Assembly (NCBI GenBank): GCA_015231755.1
Contig: JADGAZ010000012.1
Span: forward strand, 1 to 64,000
Direction of reading: 5' to 3'
DNA from: Magnetococcales bacterium
Lineage (GTDB): Bacteria; Pseudomonadota; Magnetococcia; Magnetococcales; Magnetaquicoccaceae
DNA length: 64,000 nucleotides
Positions within the stretch are counted from its first letter, which is position 1; every line of letters begins with the position of its first letter. Below, in pieces: positions 1 through 8,937 of this stretch. Below the pieces are notes generated by a model. It saw nothing but the letters and a program-made list of their open reading frames with translations, was not told where the DNA came from and made no database searches. The position numbers were made by a program, and so were the translations under genes.

Positions 1-358
1 GGTTTCGGTGGATCTTCTGCAACGCCTGAACTTCTCCCATCGCAAACGGTTGCTCCAGGGTGAAGCCGGAAAAGCCACAAAAAAATTGCAGATACGGGTT
101 CTCCTGGATCTGCAGAACCGTCTCCTCGTCGGTCCACCTCTGGCGATGTTTGATGATCACCGCACCCACCATCAACCGGGCCGGTTTGGCAGGCGTTCCC
201 TGGTCCGCGCTCATGCCGCTGTAATAGGCGGCGGCAAACTCCTCCCAGGGAACCACCTCAGCCAGTTTGACCCACCGGTTGTTCGGGTCAAGATTTCTCT
301 CGAATGGACTCTCAAAACCGGGCAGGCTGGGCTGCTTTTTGTCGGGCTCTCGGATCAT
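1..358 (-). mobile_element. IS5/IS1182-like transposase, N-terminal part, cut by the left window edge
   Basis: Reading the minus strand from an ATG at 358, an open frame runs off the left edge (119 codons visible). The product starts MIREPDKKQPSLPGFES and continues with a segment containing NNRWVKLAEVVPWEEFA and ENPYLQFFCGFSGF. This is the conserved N-terminal domain (DUF772 type) of transposases usually annotated IS5 or IS1182 family. The last visible residues, after the EQPF motif, match the family poorly in every frame, so the copy may be damaged there. The catalytic DDE part and the far end lie outside the window. I could not fix the inverted repeat of the near end; it should lie between about 360 and 500. 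Confidence 0.75.
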
Positions 359-567
359 GGGTGCAAGCCTTTTGGGCCAAAAGGGCTGAAAACCATACAT
401 CCGAATACTATCATAAATACGATTTCATGTACAGTTTCAATGTGTTGGACTTTCTGAGGATGCCCTATTTATCAGACATTAGAATCTAGAAAGATCGTTC
501 TAAAACATAATTCTGTTCTAATCCTGCAATATCCTATTCCAATAGTTGACATATAACAATATGAATC
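359..567. other. non-coding A+T-rich gap between transposase and toxin remnant
   Basis: No convincing gene in any frame. An imperfect palindrome (AGCCTTTTGG / CCAAAAGGGCT) sits at 366-387, just upstream of the transposase start, and could belong to the element's terminal region. An immunity gene would be expected downstream of the toxin gene at 568-1443, and none is visible here. Confidence 0.4.
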
Positions 568-1443
568 TTATTCACCTTGTAAACTTTTCTTATCATAATA
601 TTTGAATCCTTTTTTTATCCACTCTTGATCTTCTGGATCATCTCCATGGGGAGGTGATCCATACCATTCACCCCATTCCTTTTTGGACGTCCCAGCGTGC
701 CCCTGTGCCTATCCTGCGCCTCTGAGTAAGATCTTTTCTGGAATTCCTAATGCTTTTCCTGTGGCCCCATAATTGAAGTTACCAAAATTTTGAAATTTTC
801 CATCTCGTTGCTTAAAGTCCCAATCCCCCTTGTTTATAACTTTCTTGTAAAACCAATGCCAATCATTTCTATGTCTTGCGGCCTCTTTAATATTATCATC
901 AATACTGACATCTTCTGGTTCATGCTCTGGCTTTTCGGTTGTGATTTGTGTACCAGATTTTGAATAATTTCCATTGCATGTTACATATCTTATGCCAGCG
1001 TTGTTTGTCCTTGTCCAGCATTGAAAATATATAGAGTCAATTTTAGACTGAAAGATGTCAGATGTAATATTATCAAGTTCTTCTCTTTCAAGTGAAAAGT
1101 ATTCGTAAATACTAAAAGGAGTCAATTCAGAAAGACGTCTCAAGTCTTCATGGGATTCACTTGTCAAGAATGCTCTGTTTGGGCTTATCGGAGTGATTTG
1201 CATGTCTGACAATATATTATTGAAACAAATTTTTTCTTGATCGGGCTTGTTGATATTTAAAAATTTGTTGTACATACGCATTCCAAGTTCAACTCTAACA
1301 ATTGCTGCAATTAAAATAATCGATTTTAAATTTATATTTTTGGTAATATTAACTTCAATCAACAATCCGTAAGACGTGCTAATGCGTATTTCAAGATTAC
1401 CACATGTCGATTTTTGATGCAAATGAAACATGGCAGCCTCCAA
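568..1443 (-). pseudogene. polymorphic toxin type 44 (Ntox44-like) gene interrupted by one in-frame amber codon
   Basis: The frame from 1443 gives 244 residues and stops at TAG (709-711). The same frame stays open for 46 more codons to a TAA at 568-570. The last residues before the stop (WHWFYKKV, GDWDFKQ, FGNFNYGATGKALG, LLRGAG) and the residues after it (AQGHAGTSKKEWGEWYGSPP, then GDDPEDQEW) together make one continuous C-terminal domain that I recognise from memory as bacterial toxin type 44. In that family the residue after LLRGAG is normally Trp, so TAG is a one-base change from TGG. The N-terminal 150 residues are not recognised. Composition is much more A+T-rich than the genes to the right, which suggests transfer. 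It is probably an inactivated toxin, possibly tolerated because no immunity gene is visible. Readthrough or amber suppression, or a sequencing error, are the alternatives. Confidence 0.72.
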
Positions 1444-1537
1444 AATTTAATGACTGAAGTAGTCGATGGTGAAAGATATTAAAATTATGCCAATACTAGA
1501 CAGTAAATATAATATGAAATTCTTCTCTAAATCGCAC

Positions 1538-2019
1538 CTATCTTGGAATTCGTAGTTTTTTCGTATCGGGATCCAGGCAGCAGTCTTTCACCCAAAGCCG
1601 GTCTGCAAGTTCGTATGGAGATTGGTTGATATCGTCCTGAAATTTCGCTACACGGTCAATGAGTTTCTTGTTGGTTGTATGGCTGAAGAAATAGGTGACA
1701 TCCTCGCGTAACCATCAAGTTGATGGCGTTCTTCACTTCTCCGCAGATGGCGTCCTGGATTCTTTGGAAAAAAGGGGGTGGCCACCTGTATGGCGAAACA
1801 CCTGGGATTCAGGACCATGTTCATTATATCCATGAATCCAGCGCATCAGGGTCTGATAATGTCGCGAAATTCGTTTGGCCAATTGGGTGGGATAACTCCC
1901 CTGAGCCATCTCTAGAGCGCCAGCAAGCGTTCCCGAGTCCGCTGGCTCTGCATTCACAGAGCAGGTGACGCAACTCCTCCAGGGAGTGTCCCCACCGGGT
2001 ATATTCTACCCTTCAGCAT
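1538..2019 (-). pseudogene. decayed and internally deleted IS630-type transposase
   Basis: Three frames must be joined to read this remnant. An ATG at 2019 begins a short piece (MLKGRIYPVGTL). A shifted frame gives LEELRHLLCE. A third frame carries a helix-turn-helix stretch (ALEMAQGSYPTQLAKRISRH, then LMRWIHGYNEHGPE) typical of the IS630 N-terminus, followed by a further frameshift near 1790. The last piece, ending at TAG 1538-1540, contains SPYELADRLWVKD and LDPDTKKLRI, which resemble an IS630-type C-terminus. The catalytic DDE core is missing, so the copy cannot encode a transposase. Family assignment is from memory of conserved segments. Confidence 0.6.
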
Positions 2020-2104
2020 GTCACACCTCCGGATTAAGGAAAGTCTCATGCTGATTATGTCTTGGTTGTGATCAAGAAACTACGTATCCCGTGATCGGTG
2101 CGGT

Positions 2105-3322
2105 TTAGAACCATCCATCCAGAGACCGGGCCACCCGTTTGACCGGCGGAAACTGGTTGAAGGCCAGACCGTGGGCCTGGAACCAGGGGGAGTGTTCCAG
2201 CAGGGGGATCAACTCGGCCCGTTTGTTCAAGGTGCGGTCGATGCCCACTACCAGCGGGGGCGGGGTGGTGATGTGGTCGAGGCGGTTCAAGCGGCGGGGC
2301 AGTTGACTGGCGTGCCAGCGGTGAAACAGTTCCAGATGGGCCAACATCCCGCTTTGATGGCGGAAACTGAAATCCGGCACCACCAGTTCCTGACGCCCCA
2401 GATCCAGCAGGGTGGGATGGGGCAGAATTTCCCATTCCGGGATCTCTTTTTGGAACTGAGCGGCGAAGGTGACGAACTCCTCGGGGATGTAGGTGGCCAC
2501 CCGACTGAAATGGGCGTGGAGACCGCTGGTTTCATCGAGTTCCAGGGAGGCGGTTTTGCCATCGATGCGGGTGGTGGCCTGGAGTTTCCAGCGGGACAGC
2601 CCGCAGACCGCCGGCAGAAAGGCGGCCAGCTTCAAGCCGTATTTGCGTTGCACGTCGAACAGGCTCAAGGGGCCGTCCAGTTCCAGGGTGAAACCGCCGA
2701 CGGCGTGGGGGTCGTGGGTGACGGTGGCCAACAGTTGAAACCATTTCAGGTATTGAAAGAAAGTCCTTTGTCGTCCCGGATCCGGCTCTTGCATGCGGAT
2801 GGTCAGCCGATCGGCCCAGAAAAGCGGACCCTGGGCCATGGCCATGTTGTAGCGGTGCAGCAGGGCTTCGGGTTCGATGGGGTCGAAGGCGATCAGGGGT
2901 TGACGGTCCGGGAGGTCGGCGTGGAGATCAAGGGCCAGTTGATCCGGATCCGCGCTTTGCATCGTCTGGGCCACGGCCTGACGAAAGGCTTCCAGATCGT
3001 TCATGCGGGGGGCTTTCAGATGGAGGGCCGCCGCCGCGAACGTGGCGAGACGACGCTCTTCCAGTCCCTCCAGGGATTCCCGAAAGGTGCAGCGGTCCAG
3101 CAGCAGCTTGTTCAACCCTTTGGCCACCAGCGGGGAGCGGAAGGCGTTGATGCGGGGCATGAGGGTTTCACTCAGCTCTTCCCGGCTTTGACCTTCCGCG
3201 GCGGCGTAGATCAGGGCGAGATCCCGGGCGAAGGTGCGCAGCAGTTCGTTGGTGGGATCGACAAAACGGGGCAGAATCTTGCCGCCCCGATGGTCGAAGC
3301 GCAGCAGTTCCCGATTCAACAC
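2105..3322 (-). CDS. Bax1-like nuclease (DUF790), partner of XPB helicase
   Basis: This 405-residue protein belongs to the DUF790 family, whose archaeal members are Bax1, a structure-specific nuclease that binds XPB helicase. The start is GTG at 3322: a GGGGAG ribosome site lies 7 bases upstream, and the product begins MLNRELLRFDHRGGKILPRF, the usual DUF790 opening. A C-terminal PD-(D/E)xK-like pattern is visible: VVPDFSF (PDF at 316-318) followed by AHLELFHRW (Glu at 331), at the position where the archaeal family has its catalytic acid pair. The first 7 bases overlap the end of the helicase gene, so the two are translationally coupled. Expected role: incision of DNA opened by the helicase, in a nucleotide-excision-repair-like process. 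That function is known for archaea and only inferred here. Confidence 0.82.
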   Translation of the reverse strand: MLNRELLRFDHRGGKILPRFVDPTNELLRTFARDLALIYAAAEGQSREELSETLMPRINAFRSPLVAKGLNKLLLDRCTFRESLEGLEERRLATFAAAALHLKAPRMNDLEAFRQAVAQTMQSADPDQLALDLHADLPDRQPLIAFDPIEPEALLHRYNMAMAQGPLFWADRLTIRMQEPDPGRQRTFFQYLKWFQLLATVTHDPHAVGGFTLELDGPLSLFDVQRKYGLKLAAFLPAVCGLSRWKLQATTRIDGKTASLELDETSGLHAHFSRVATYIPEEFVTFAAQFQKEIPEWEILPHPTLLDLGRQELVVPDFSFRHQSGMLAHLELFHRWHASQLPRRLNRLDHITTPPPLVVGIDRTLNKRAELIPLLEHSPWFQAHGLAFNQFPPVKRVARSLDGWF

Positions 3323-4722
3323 GCTTGGTCTCCCCGTTGATAGGCCGAGTGCTGACGGCGGCGTTCGCTGGTGAAGGTTTCGGCGGTGTCTTGCGAGACC
3401 AGTTCATACAGAATGGCCTGTTTGCCCTCCCGGGGGCGGAGCAGGCGTCCCAGACGTTGCACATGTTCCCGGATTGAGCCGCTGCCCGACACGATAATGC
3501 CCACGCTCACCTCGGGCAGATCGATTCCTTCGTTGAGTACCCGTGAGTTGACCAGAAAAGGAAACTCCCCGGCCCGAAAGCCGTCGAGAAAGCGGCTGCG
3601 CTCGGAGAGTTTCGTCTTGTGGGTGATGACCGGCAGGAAAAAGGTCTCGCCGATGGCGTAGGCGGTGGCATTGTCGTCGGTGAACAGCAAAGCCCGTTCG
3701 TGGCGATGGCGGCGCATCAGGGTCCAGACCATGCGCAGCTTGGCGCGGGAGGCCCGGGCGAGTCGTTTTTGCATGCGATAGGCGGCCATGGCGGCCCGGC
3801 CCTCCTTGGAGCGGCAGCACACCATGATGAACTGGCTCCAGCCCGCCGGACGGGAGAGATTGACCCCGGTGGAACGGGCGAACTCCCGGTATTGGGCATA
3901 GGCGGCGTCGTAGGCCAGTCGCTCGTCGGGGTCGAGGGTGACGGGGATCCGTTCCAGCCGATAGGGGGCGAGAAAGGCGCCTTCCAGATCGGCAATCTCG
4001 CAGCGATAGACCAACGGGCCAAGCAGATGGAACAGTTCCTCCTCCTGGCCATCGGCCCGTTCCGGGGTGGCGGTGAGTCCCAGCCGGTAGGGTGCGACGC
4101 ACATCTGGGCCGCCAGACGGGTGGTGGTGGCGGGAAGATGATGGCATTCGTCGCAGACCAGCAGGCCGAAGCGGGCGCCGATGCGCTCCATGTGGATGTA
4201 GGCCGAGTCGTAGGTGCTGACGGTGATCGGTTCCAGTTGGTACTCTCCACCTCCCAGCATGCCGATGGGCATGCCGAAGGCCTGACCGAGCTGTTCATGC
4301 CACTGTTGCACCAGATTGATGGTGGGGGCCAGAATCAGGGTATCCCGCTGGATGCGGGCGATGGCCATGCGGGCCACCAGGGTTTTGCCCGCGCCGGTGG
4401 GCAGGACCACTACCCCCTGGGAGGCGGCCTTGACCCAGGCGTCGAAGGCGGCCTGCTGGTGGGGTCGGGGCGGGTGATCGTTGTGGCTGAGGAACTGGCG
4501 GGGTTGAAAGGCCCGGGCCAGATCCTCATAGGGAACTTTCGCCCGGTGCAGGGCCAAGACGATGGGACCGTAGTGACGGGCTTCGGCCCGATGGCACTCC
4601 AGGCGGTCATCCCAGCGCAGCAGCGGGGCAGCCGGTTGCAACGCCTCGGTGGGACCGGTGACGAGCAGGGTGCCCTGATCGAAGGTGATGCGGATCATGC
4701 GGGGGGTTCTAGGGGTGGTCAT
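3316..4722 (-). CDS. XPB/Rad25-type superfamily 2 DNA helicase
   Basis: A 468-residue helicase with an XPB layout. The N-terminal region (IRITFDQGTLLVTG, about residues 10-23) resembles the damage-recognition domain of archaeal XPB. Walker A is PTGAGKT (108-114), motif II is DECHH (191-195), motif III is TATPERADG (217-225), and motif VI is QRLGRLLRPREGK (about 422-434). XPB unwinds short DNA stretches and, with Bax1, forms a helicase-nuclease unit. The gene overlaps the nuclease gene by 7 bases and begins 14 bases inside the VanZ-like gene, so the three probably share a transcript. The start at 4722 has only a weak ribosome site; Met9 (4698) is an alternative. A generic ResIII-type helicase is the fallback assignment, but the DUF790 neighbour favours XPB. 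Confidence 0.85.
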   Translation of the reverse strand: MTTPRTPRMIRITFDQGTLLVTGPTEALQPAAPLLRWDDRLECHRAEARHYGPIVLALHRAKVPYEDLARAFQPRQFLSHNDHPPRPHQQAAFDAWVKAASQGVVVLPTGAGKTLVARMAIARIQRDTLILAPTINLVQQWHEQLGQAFGMPIGMLGGGEYQLEPITVSTYDSAYIHMERIGARFGLLVCDECHHLPATTTRLAAQMCVAPYRLGLTATPERADGQEEELFHLLGPLVYRCEIADLEGAFLAPYRLERIPVTLDPDERLAYDAAYAQYREFARSTGVNLSRPAGWSQFIMVCCRSKEGRAAMAAYRMQKRLARASRAKLRMVWTLMRRHRHERALLFTDDNATAYAIGETFFLPVITHKTKLSERSRFLDGFRAGEFPFLVNSRVLNEGIDLPEVSVGIIVSGSGSIREHVQRLGRLLRPREGKQAILYELVSQDTAETFTSERRRQHSAYQRGDQAC

Positions 4723-5284
4723 CCGGGCGTCGGATCATGACCCCGAACCACAACCCGCAAGCCGCGCCGACTCCATTCATGCCCACGTCCCGCAGATCGA
4801 AATAGCGGTTGGGGAGGATCCATTGAATGGTTTCGTCGGAAAATCCCGCCATCACCACCGCCAGGTAACACCAGAGCAATCCCATGCCGCTCGGCTGTCC
4901 CATGGCCCGGAACACCAGAAATGCCAGAATGCCGTATTCCAGCAGATGGACCCGTTCCACCGGGTTGTCCATGTAGGAGGCGACCCCGAGAATGGCCATG
5001 AAGGGGAGCAGGGCCGTGAACCGTCTCGCGGCGTGGATGCGGCGGAACATGATCCAGACCACGCCGATCAGGATGCATAACAAGACGATCGAGATGATCA
5101 ACCCGGTTTCCCGTTTGCCGATGAGCTTGAAGGCGGCCTGGGAGACCAGGGGAGTGAGGGGCAGGGTCAGATAGATGGTGAGCATGTAGCCCGCCACCAA
5201 CGCCCAGCGGGGACCCGGATAATGGATGTGCAGATATTTGGGCAGGTCGATGAACCGGACCAGTCCGAGAAATGGATTTTTCAT
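4709..5284 (-). CDS. VanZ-like membrane protein
   Basis: A 191-residue membrane protein of the VanZ-like family. ATG at 5284 (MKNPFLGLVRFIDLP) was chosen because the 50 upstream residues look non-coding and a GGGGA site precedes it. Hydrophobic segments lie at about residues 25-45, 55-75, 85-105, 115-135 and 165-185. A conserved acidic helix (GFSDETIQW) is typical of the family. VanZ itself is linked to glycopeptide tolerance, but most chromosomal VanZ-like proteins have no known role and no resistance genes are near. It is first in the unit with the XPB helicase and Bax1 nuclease; I see no functional link. Confidence 0.75.
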   Translation of the reverse strand: MKNPFLGLVRFIDLPKYLHIHYPGPRWALVAGYMLTIYLTLPLTPLVSQAAFKLIGKRETGLIISIVLLCILIGVVWIMFRRIHAARRFTALLPFMAILGVASYMDNPVERVHLLEYGILAFLVFRAMGQPSGMGLLWCYLAVVMAGFSDETIQWILPNRYFDLRDVGMNGVGAACGLWFGVMIRRPDDHP

Positions 5285-5414
5285 GGGCCATCCCCATCGA
5301 TGCGGGTCGCGGGGATGGGGATGGCCGTGCGTGGCCCGCCAGGGGAGAAAACATGGGGATTGGCAATCATGGAATGCTTTCCGATCTCTCGCGGGCATTG
5401 AGGTTGATGAGGGA

Positions 5415-6503
5415 TTAACCTTGAGTCCGTTCAAATTCCTGCATGAAGGTGATCAGGGCATCCACCCCTTCTTCCGGCATGGCGTTGTAAATGGAGGCGC
5501 GCATGCCTCCCACGGAACGATGACCTTTCAGGGTGACCAGTCCGGCGGCTTTGGCACCGGCCAGGAAGGCGTCGGTCAATTCCGGCTTGGCCAGGGTGAA
5601 GGGAACGTTCATGCGGGAACGGCTGATCGGTTCCGTGGGGCACAGATAAAACGCCGAGCTGTCGATGGCGGCGTAGAGCTTGTTGGCCTTGCGGATGTTG
5701 TGTTGTTCCATGGCCGTCACGCCGCCTTGCTCTTTGACCCATTCCAGCACCAGTCCGAGGATGTAGATGGCATAGGTGGGGGGAGTGTTGAGCATGGAGC
5801 CTTCCTTGGCCAGGGCCTGGAAATCCAGCATGCTGGGCAGATTGGCTTTGCGACCCATCAGATCCTTGCGGATGATCACCACGGTGACGCCGCTGGGACC
5901 GAGATTTTTCTGGGCGCCGGCGTAGATGATGCCGTGTTTCGAGACATCCACGGGACGGGAGAGGATGTTGGAGGAGGCATCCACCACCAGGGGGACGGAA
6001 CCGGTATCCGGGAGATAGGGGTATTCGGTGCCGAAGATGGTGTTGTTGCTGGTGATGTGAACGTAGGTCGCATCGGGATTGAGGGTCAATTCCTGCTGGG
6101 TGGGGATGCGGCTGTAGTTGACGCTTTTGGTGGAGGCGGCCACTCGCACATCGGAGAAGATTTTTTTGGCTTCGGAGCAGGCTTTTTCGGACCAACTGCC
6201 GGTCATGACGTAGTCGGCGGACTGGCTGGCGGGATCGGTGATGAGGTTCATGGGGATCATGGAAAATTGCAGCGAAGCCCCCCCTTGCAAGAAGAGGACG
6301 GCATAGTCGTCTCCGATGCCCATGATTTCCCGCAGCAGGGATTCCGCCGCGGCGATGATGGCCATGTAATCCTTGGAGCGATGGCTCATTTCCATCACCG
6401 ACATGCCGGAACCCCGGTAATCGATCATTTCATCTCTGGCCCGTTCCAGGACAGGCAGAGGAAGGACGGCGGGTCCGGCACTGAAATTGAAGACACGTTT
6501 CAT
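5415..6503 (-). CDS. serC: phosphoserine aminotransferase
   Basis: A 362-residue PLP enzyme that converts 3-phosphohydroxypyruvate and glutamate to phosphoserine in serine synthesis, and also acts in pyridoxal phosphate synthesis. The start MKRVFNFSAGPA at 6503 is the standard SerC opening, with a GAGGAG site upstream. The PLP lysine is Lys199 in YAGAQKNLGPSG. Further family motifs are GGASLQFSMIPMNL (74-87) and VGGMRASIYNA near the C-terminus. Length matches the family. SerA and SerB are not in the window. The long open frame running further upstream on this strand is not part of the gene. Confidence 0.96.
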   Translation of the reverse strand: MKRVFNFSAGPAVLPLPVLERARDEMIDYRGSGMSVMEMSHRSKDYMAIIAAAESLLREIMGIGDDYAVLFLQGGASLQFSMIPMNLITDPASQSADYVMTGSWSEKACSEAKKIFSDVRVAASTKSVNYSRIPTQQELTLNPDATYVHITSNNTIFGTEYPYLPDTGSVPLVVDASSNILSRPVDVSKHGIIYAGAQKNLGPSGVTVVIIRKDLMGRKANLPSMLDFQALAKEGSMLNTPPTYAIYILGLVLEWVKEQGGVTAMEQHNIRKANKLYAAIDSSAFYLCPTEPISRSRMNVPFTLAKPELTDAFLAGAKAAGLVTLKGHRSVGGMRASIYNAMPEEGVDALITFMQEFERTQG

Positions 6504-6737
6504 GGGGTACAATCTCCTCGTTTGGCGGTGCAAGCCGGCATGGGGCATGGCTTGGCTGAGCCGTTTCTGATATGGTTGTTTGGACGCTGTCGGTGCCGGG
6601 TCTGCTTGGTGATACTTTTCGGCGGCAACGCGGCTTGTCTTGAGAGGGTATTCCAGCGTGCGCCAGGAGGCAAGCGGGGGAGTTGCACCGTGGGGCCTTG
6701 AGAAAAGGAAGATGGAGTCACGGGGATGGGAGAAAGA

Positions 6738-7838
6738 ATGCGCACGGTACTGGTTGTTGACGATGACCCCCTGGCACGGTTGCATCTGGAACGCTTCCTG
6801 AAACGGGAGGGACATGCGGTCCTCATGGCCTTTGACGGTCAGCAGGGATTGGAGATGTATCGCGCCAAGTCTCCGGATCTGGTACTCATGGACGTGATGA
6901 TGCCCATCATGAATGGTCACGAGGCCACGCGACGGATTCGCGCCGAATCCATGGGGGCGGATGTGCCGGTGCCGGTGATTTTTTTGACCGGCGTCGAGGA
7001 CCAGGAACTGTTGGCCGAATGCCTGCGCTGTGGCGGAGATGATTTCATCTCCAAGCCCTTCAACCATGTGATCCTTCAGGCCCGTCTCAACGCCTGGTTG
7101 CGGCGTGTGGAGTTGGCGGAAAAAATCGCCATGGACCGGGAGGCCATCGAGAATGTCATTCTCAAGATGCGCAAGGATGACAGGTTTGATCCGTTTTCGA
7201 TGCGTTTCATCATGACTCCTGTGGAAAAAACCACCGGAGACCTGGTGCTTTCCGCCCGTGATGAGGCGGGAGTTCAATATGTGCTGCTGGGGGATTTCAC
7301 CGGACACGGTCTGGTGGCGGCGGTGTGTGGACCTTTGGTGTCGGATATTTTTCACAGCATGGTCTTGAAGGGGTGTTCTTCCCTGGAGATCTTGCAGAAA
7401 ATCAACCGACAGATTCACGACCGTCTGCCGGTGGACATGTTCCTGACCGCCAGCTTCATCGCCCTGGATCGGCGGGCCGGGCGGATGATCGTCTACAATG
7501 CCGGCATGCATCCGTTGTTTTTATGTCGGAAGGGTGTCGGCCTGTCGGGTCCCCCCTCCCGATTGATGCCGTTGGGGATCATGCGTGACATCTTGATGGA
7601 CGATGTGGAAGTGAGCATGCAGGTCGAGGCGGGGGATCAGATCTATTTTTATTCCGACGGTGTTTACGAGACCCAATCCCCGGATGGTCTTTTTTTCGGT
7701 GGTGAGAATCTGGATCGGGTGCTTTCCGGCATCGCCGCGTCGGGGGCGCCCCTGGAGTCGATTCACAGCGAACTGGTGCGGTTCCGGGGGGATGACGATC
7801 AGCGGGATGATATCACGTTGGTCGAATTGACGGTGTGA
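6738..7838 (+). CDS. response regulator with PP2C/SpoIIE-type serine phosphatase output
   Basis: A 366-residue cytoplasmic protein. Residues 1-120 form a receiver: acidic pair at 8-10, phosphoacceptor Asp52 (LVLMDVMMP) and Lys106 (FISKPF). A linker helix (about 120-150) leads to an RsbU/SpoIIE-type PP2C domain with metal-binding motifs TTGDLVLSARDE, LLGDFTGHG and, near the end, DDITLVEL. Such proteins dephosphorylate an anti-sigma-antagonist when their receiver is phosphorylated. ATG at 6738 was taken because GGGAGA lies 5 bases upstream; 6726 is possible. It stands alone between serC (divergent) and a cyclic-nucleotide protein (convergent), so its cognate kinase and target are unknown. Confidence 0.88.
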   Translation: MRTVLVVDDDPLARLHLERFLKREGHAVLMAFDGQQGLEMYRAKSPDLVLMDVMMPIMNGHEATRRIRAESMGADVPVPVIFLTGVEDQELLAECLRCGGDDFISKPFNHVILQARLNAWLRRVELAEKIAMDREAIENVILKMRKDDRFDPFSMRFIMTPVEKTTGDLVLSARDEAGVQYVLLGDFTGHGLVAAVCGPLVSDIFHSMVLKGCSSLEILQKINRQIHDRLPVDMFLTASFIALDRRAGRMIVYNAGMHPLFLCRKGVGLSGPPSRLMPLGIMRDILMDDVEVSMQVEAGDQIYFYSDGVYETQSPDGLFFGGENLDRVLSGIAASGAPLESIHSELVRFRGDDDQRDDITLVELTV

Positions 7839-7856
7839 TTTTCTGCTCGATGTGGA

Positions 7857-7905
7857 AACCGGCGGCAGGGATGTCTTTCCGACCTTGTCACCCCTGCCAC
7901 CGGTT
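7857..7905. terminator. hairpin between convergent genes
   Basis: A 14-base inverted repeat with one mismatch (AACCGGCGGCAGGG, 7857-7870; CCCTGCCACCGGTT, 7892-7905) with a 21-base loop. It lies between the stop of the phosphatase gene and the end of the opposing cyclic-nucleotide gene. There is no clear T-run, so factor-independent termination is only possible. Confidence 0.4.
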
Positions 7906-7954
7906 CAGCGTTCTACAAGGCCGCGATGGCCCTGTTTTTTCTCGGGGGTCGGTC

Positions 7955-8386
7955 TCAGGAAGGCTCAGGGGAAACCACTTGGTGGACGACCAGATCCAGG
8001 CGGTCCATCAGCACGGCCCCCAAGGAACGATAGAAGCGTACCGCCAGTCCAGGCATGGATTCCAGCAGGGATTGCAGATCGTGCAGGGCGATCAGTTCAA
8101 ATTCGCTCTCCTCTTTGGCCACCACCGTGGCCATGATGGCGGTTCCATTCAAAAGCGAGGCAATCCCTAGCAGTTCCCCGGGTCCCAGACGGGAGATCAC
8201 CACATCCTCCCCCCGCACATCCTTGACCACTTTGACCGATCCTTTGATCAACCGGTAAAGACTGTGGGCCACCACCCCTTCTTTCAGGATGATGTCGCCT
8301 TTCTTGAAGATGCGACGGGTGGATTTTTCGCTGAGTCGGGCCATGTCATCCTTGATCAGAAATCGCAACATGTCATTTTTGTTCAT
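7955..8386 (-). CDS. cyclic-nucleotide-binding domain protein
   Basis: A 143-residue single-domain protein of the CRP/FNR cNMP-binding fold. The start MNKNDMLRFL at 8386 has a GGAG site 8 bases upstream; the 43 residues upstream in frame look non-coding. The beta-roll is recognisable from FKKGDIILKEGVVAHSLY (about 28-45), IKGSVKVVKD, and GPGELLGIASLLNG (about 68-81), the place of the phosphate-binding cassette. No helix-turn-helix follows, so it is not a transcription factor by itself. It probably acts as a small nucleotide-sensing or adaptor module, as similar proteins do in signalling-rich genomes. The ligand cannot be told from sequence. Confidence 0.8.
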   Translation of the reverse strand: MNKNDMLRFLIKDDMARLSEKSTRRIFKKGDIILKEGVVAHSLYRLIKGSVKVVKDVRGEDVVISRLGPGELLGIASLLNGTAIMATVVAKEESEFELIALHDLQSLLESMPGLAVRFYRSLGAVLMDRLDLVVHQVVSPEPS

Positions 8387-8683
8387 AAACCAAGCTCCAG
8401 AATGTAGGACGTCCGGCTCGGGACGCATCGTGTTTATCGTGTAAAAATTAAGGTCCGGGTGTGAATCGGTATCGGGTGCGTCCCGTCGGATTCCCTGTGC
8501 CGCCCGCGGTTGCATGGATACTCAGCAATAATGAAACCATAATGGTCAACAGATTGAATTTGAATAAGAAATACCGTTTTTTATGCGGGTGCAGGACTGG
8601 GAATGCCTAAGAATTAATCGATATGGAGGCGTATTGTGAGGAGGGTGATGAATAAAAAGGCGATCTTGGGTGCCCCAAAAACA
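8387..8683. other. intergenic region without a gene
   Basis: About 300 bases between the cyclic-nucleotide gene and the tRNA terminator. The part from 8530 to 8640 is A+T-rich and probably holds the upstream promoter of the minus-strand gene. I see no open frame with a ribosome site and no RNA gene. Confidence 0.4.
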
Positions 8684-8715
8684 AAAAGAGCCACCTGTGT
8701 GTGGGTGGCTCTTTT
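8684..8715 (-). terminator. rho-independent terminator of the tRNA-Arg gene
   Basis: A perfect 12-base-pair stem (AAAAGAGCCACC, 8684-8695; GGTGGCTCTTTT, 8704-8715) closes an 8-base loop. Read on the minus strand it is followed by a T-rich run (TTTTTGTTTTT), and it lies 16 bases past the tRNA 3' end. The sequence could also act on plus-strand transcripts. Confidence 0.88.
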
Positions 8716-8730
8716 GGTATGCGATTCCAA

Positions 8731-8808
8731 TGGCGCGCTCGGAAGGATTCGAACCTCCGGCCTACTGGTTCGTAGCCAGTTGCTCTATCCGGGCTGAGCT
8801 ACGAGCGC
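8731..8808 (-). tRNA. tRNA-Arg (anticodon ACG)
   Basis: The minus strand folds into a full cloverleaf: acceptor GCGCTCG with CGAGCGC, D-arm GCTC/GAGC, anticodon stem ACTGG/CCAGT with loop CTACGAA, and T-arm GGAGG/CCTTC with loop TTCGAAT. The anticodon is ACG, which reads CGN arginine codons after A34 is changed to inosine. The 3' CCA (8731-8733) is encoded. It is followed at once by a strong terminator, so it is probably a single-gene transcript. There is no sign of an integrated element at its 3' end. Confidence 0.96.
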
Positions 8809-8937
8809 ATGATGCGGAATGGGGGGATTTATAATCCGTGACGTGGGAAAGGTCAAGCCGCAAAATGCAAAAAAATGGGCAATCCGGGGAAAAGATCGTG
8901 GAAAGGATGGATTGCCCGCAATCGGAAAGCGGGTGGA

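Noticed and set aside
4709-5284. Vancomycin resistance locus
   Set aside because: VanZ-like proteins are common and no vanHAX genes are near.
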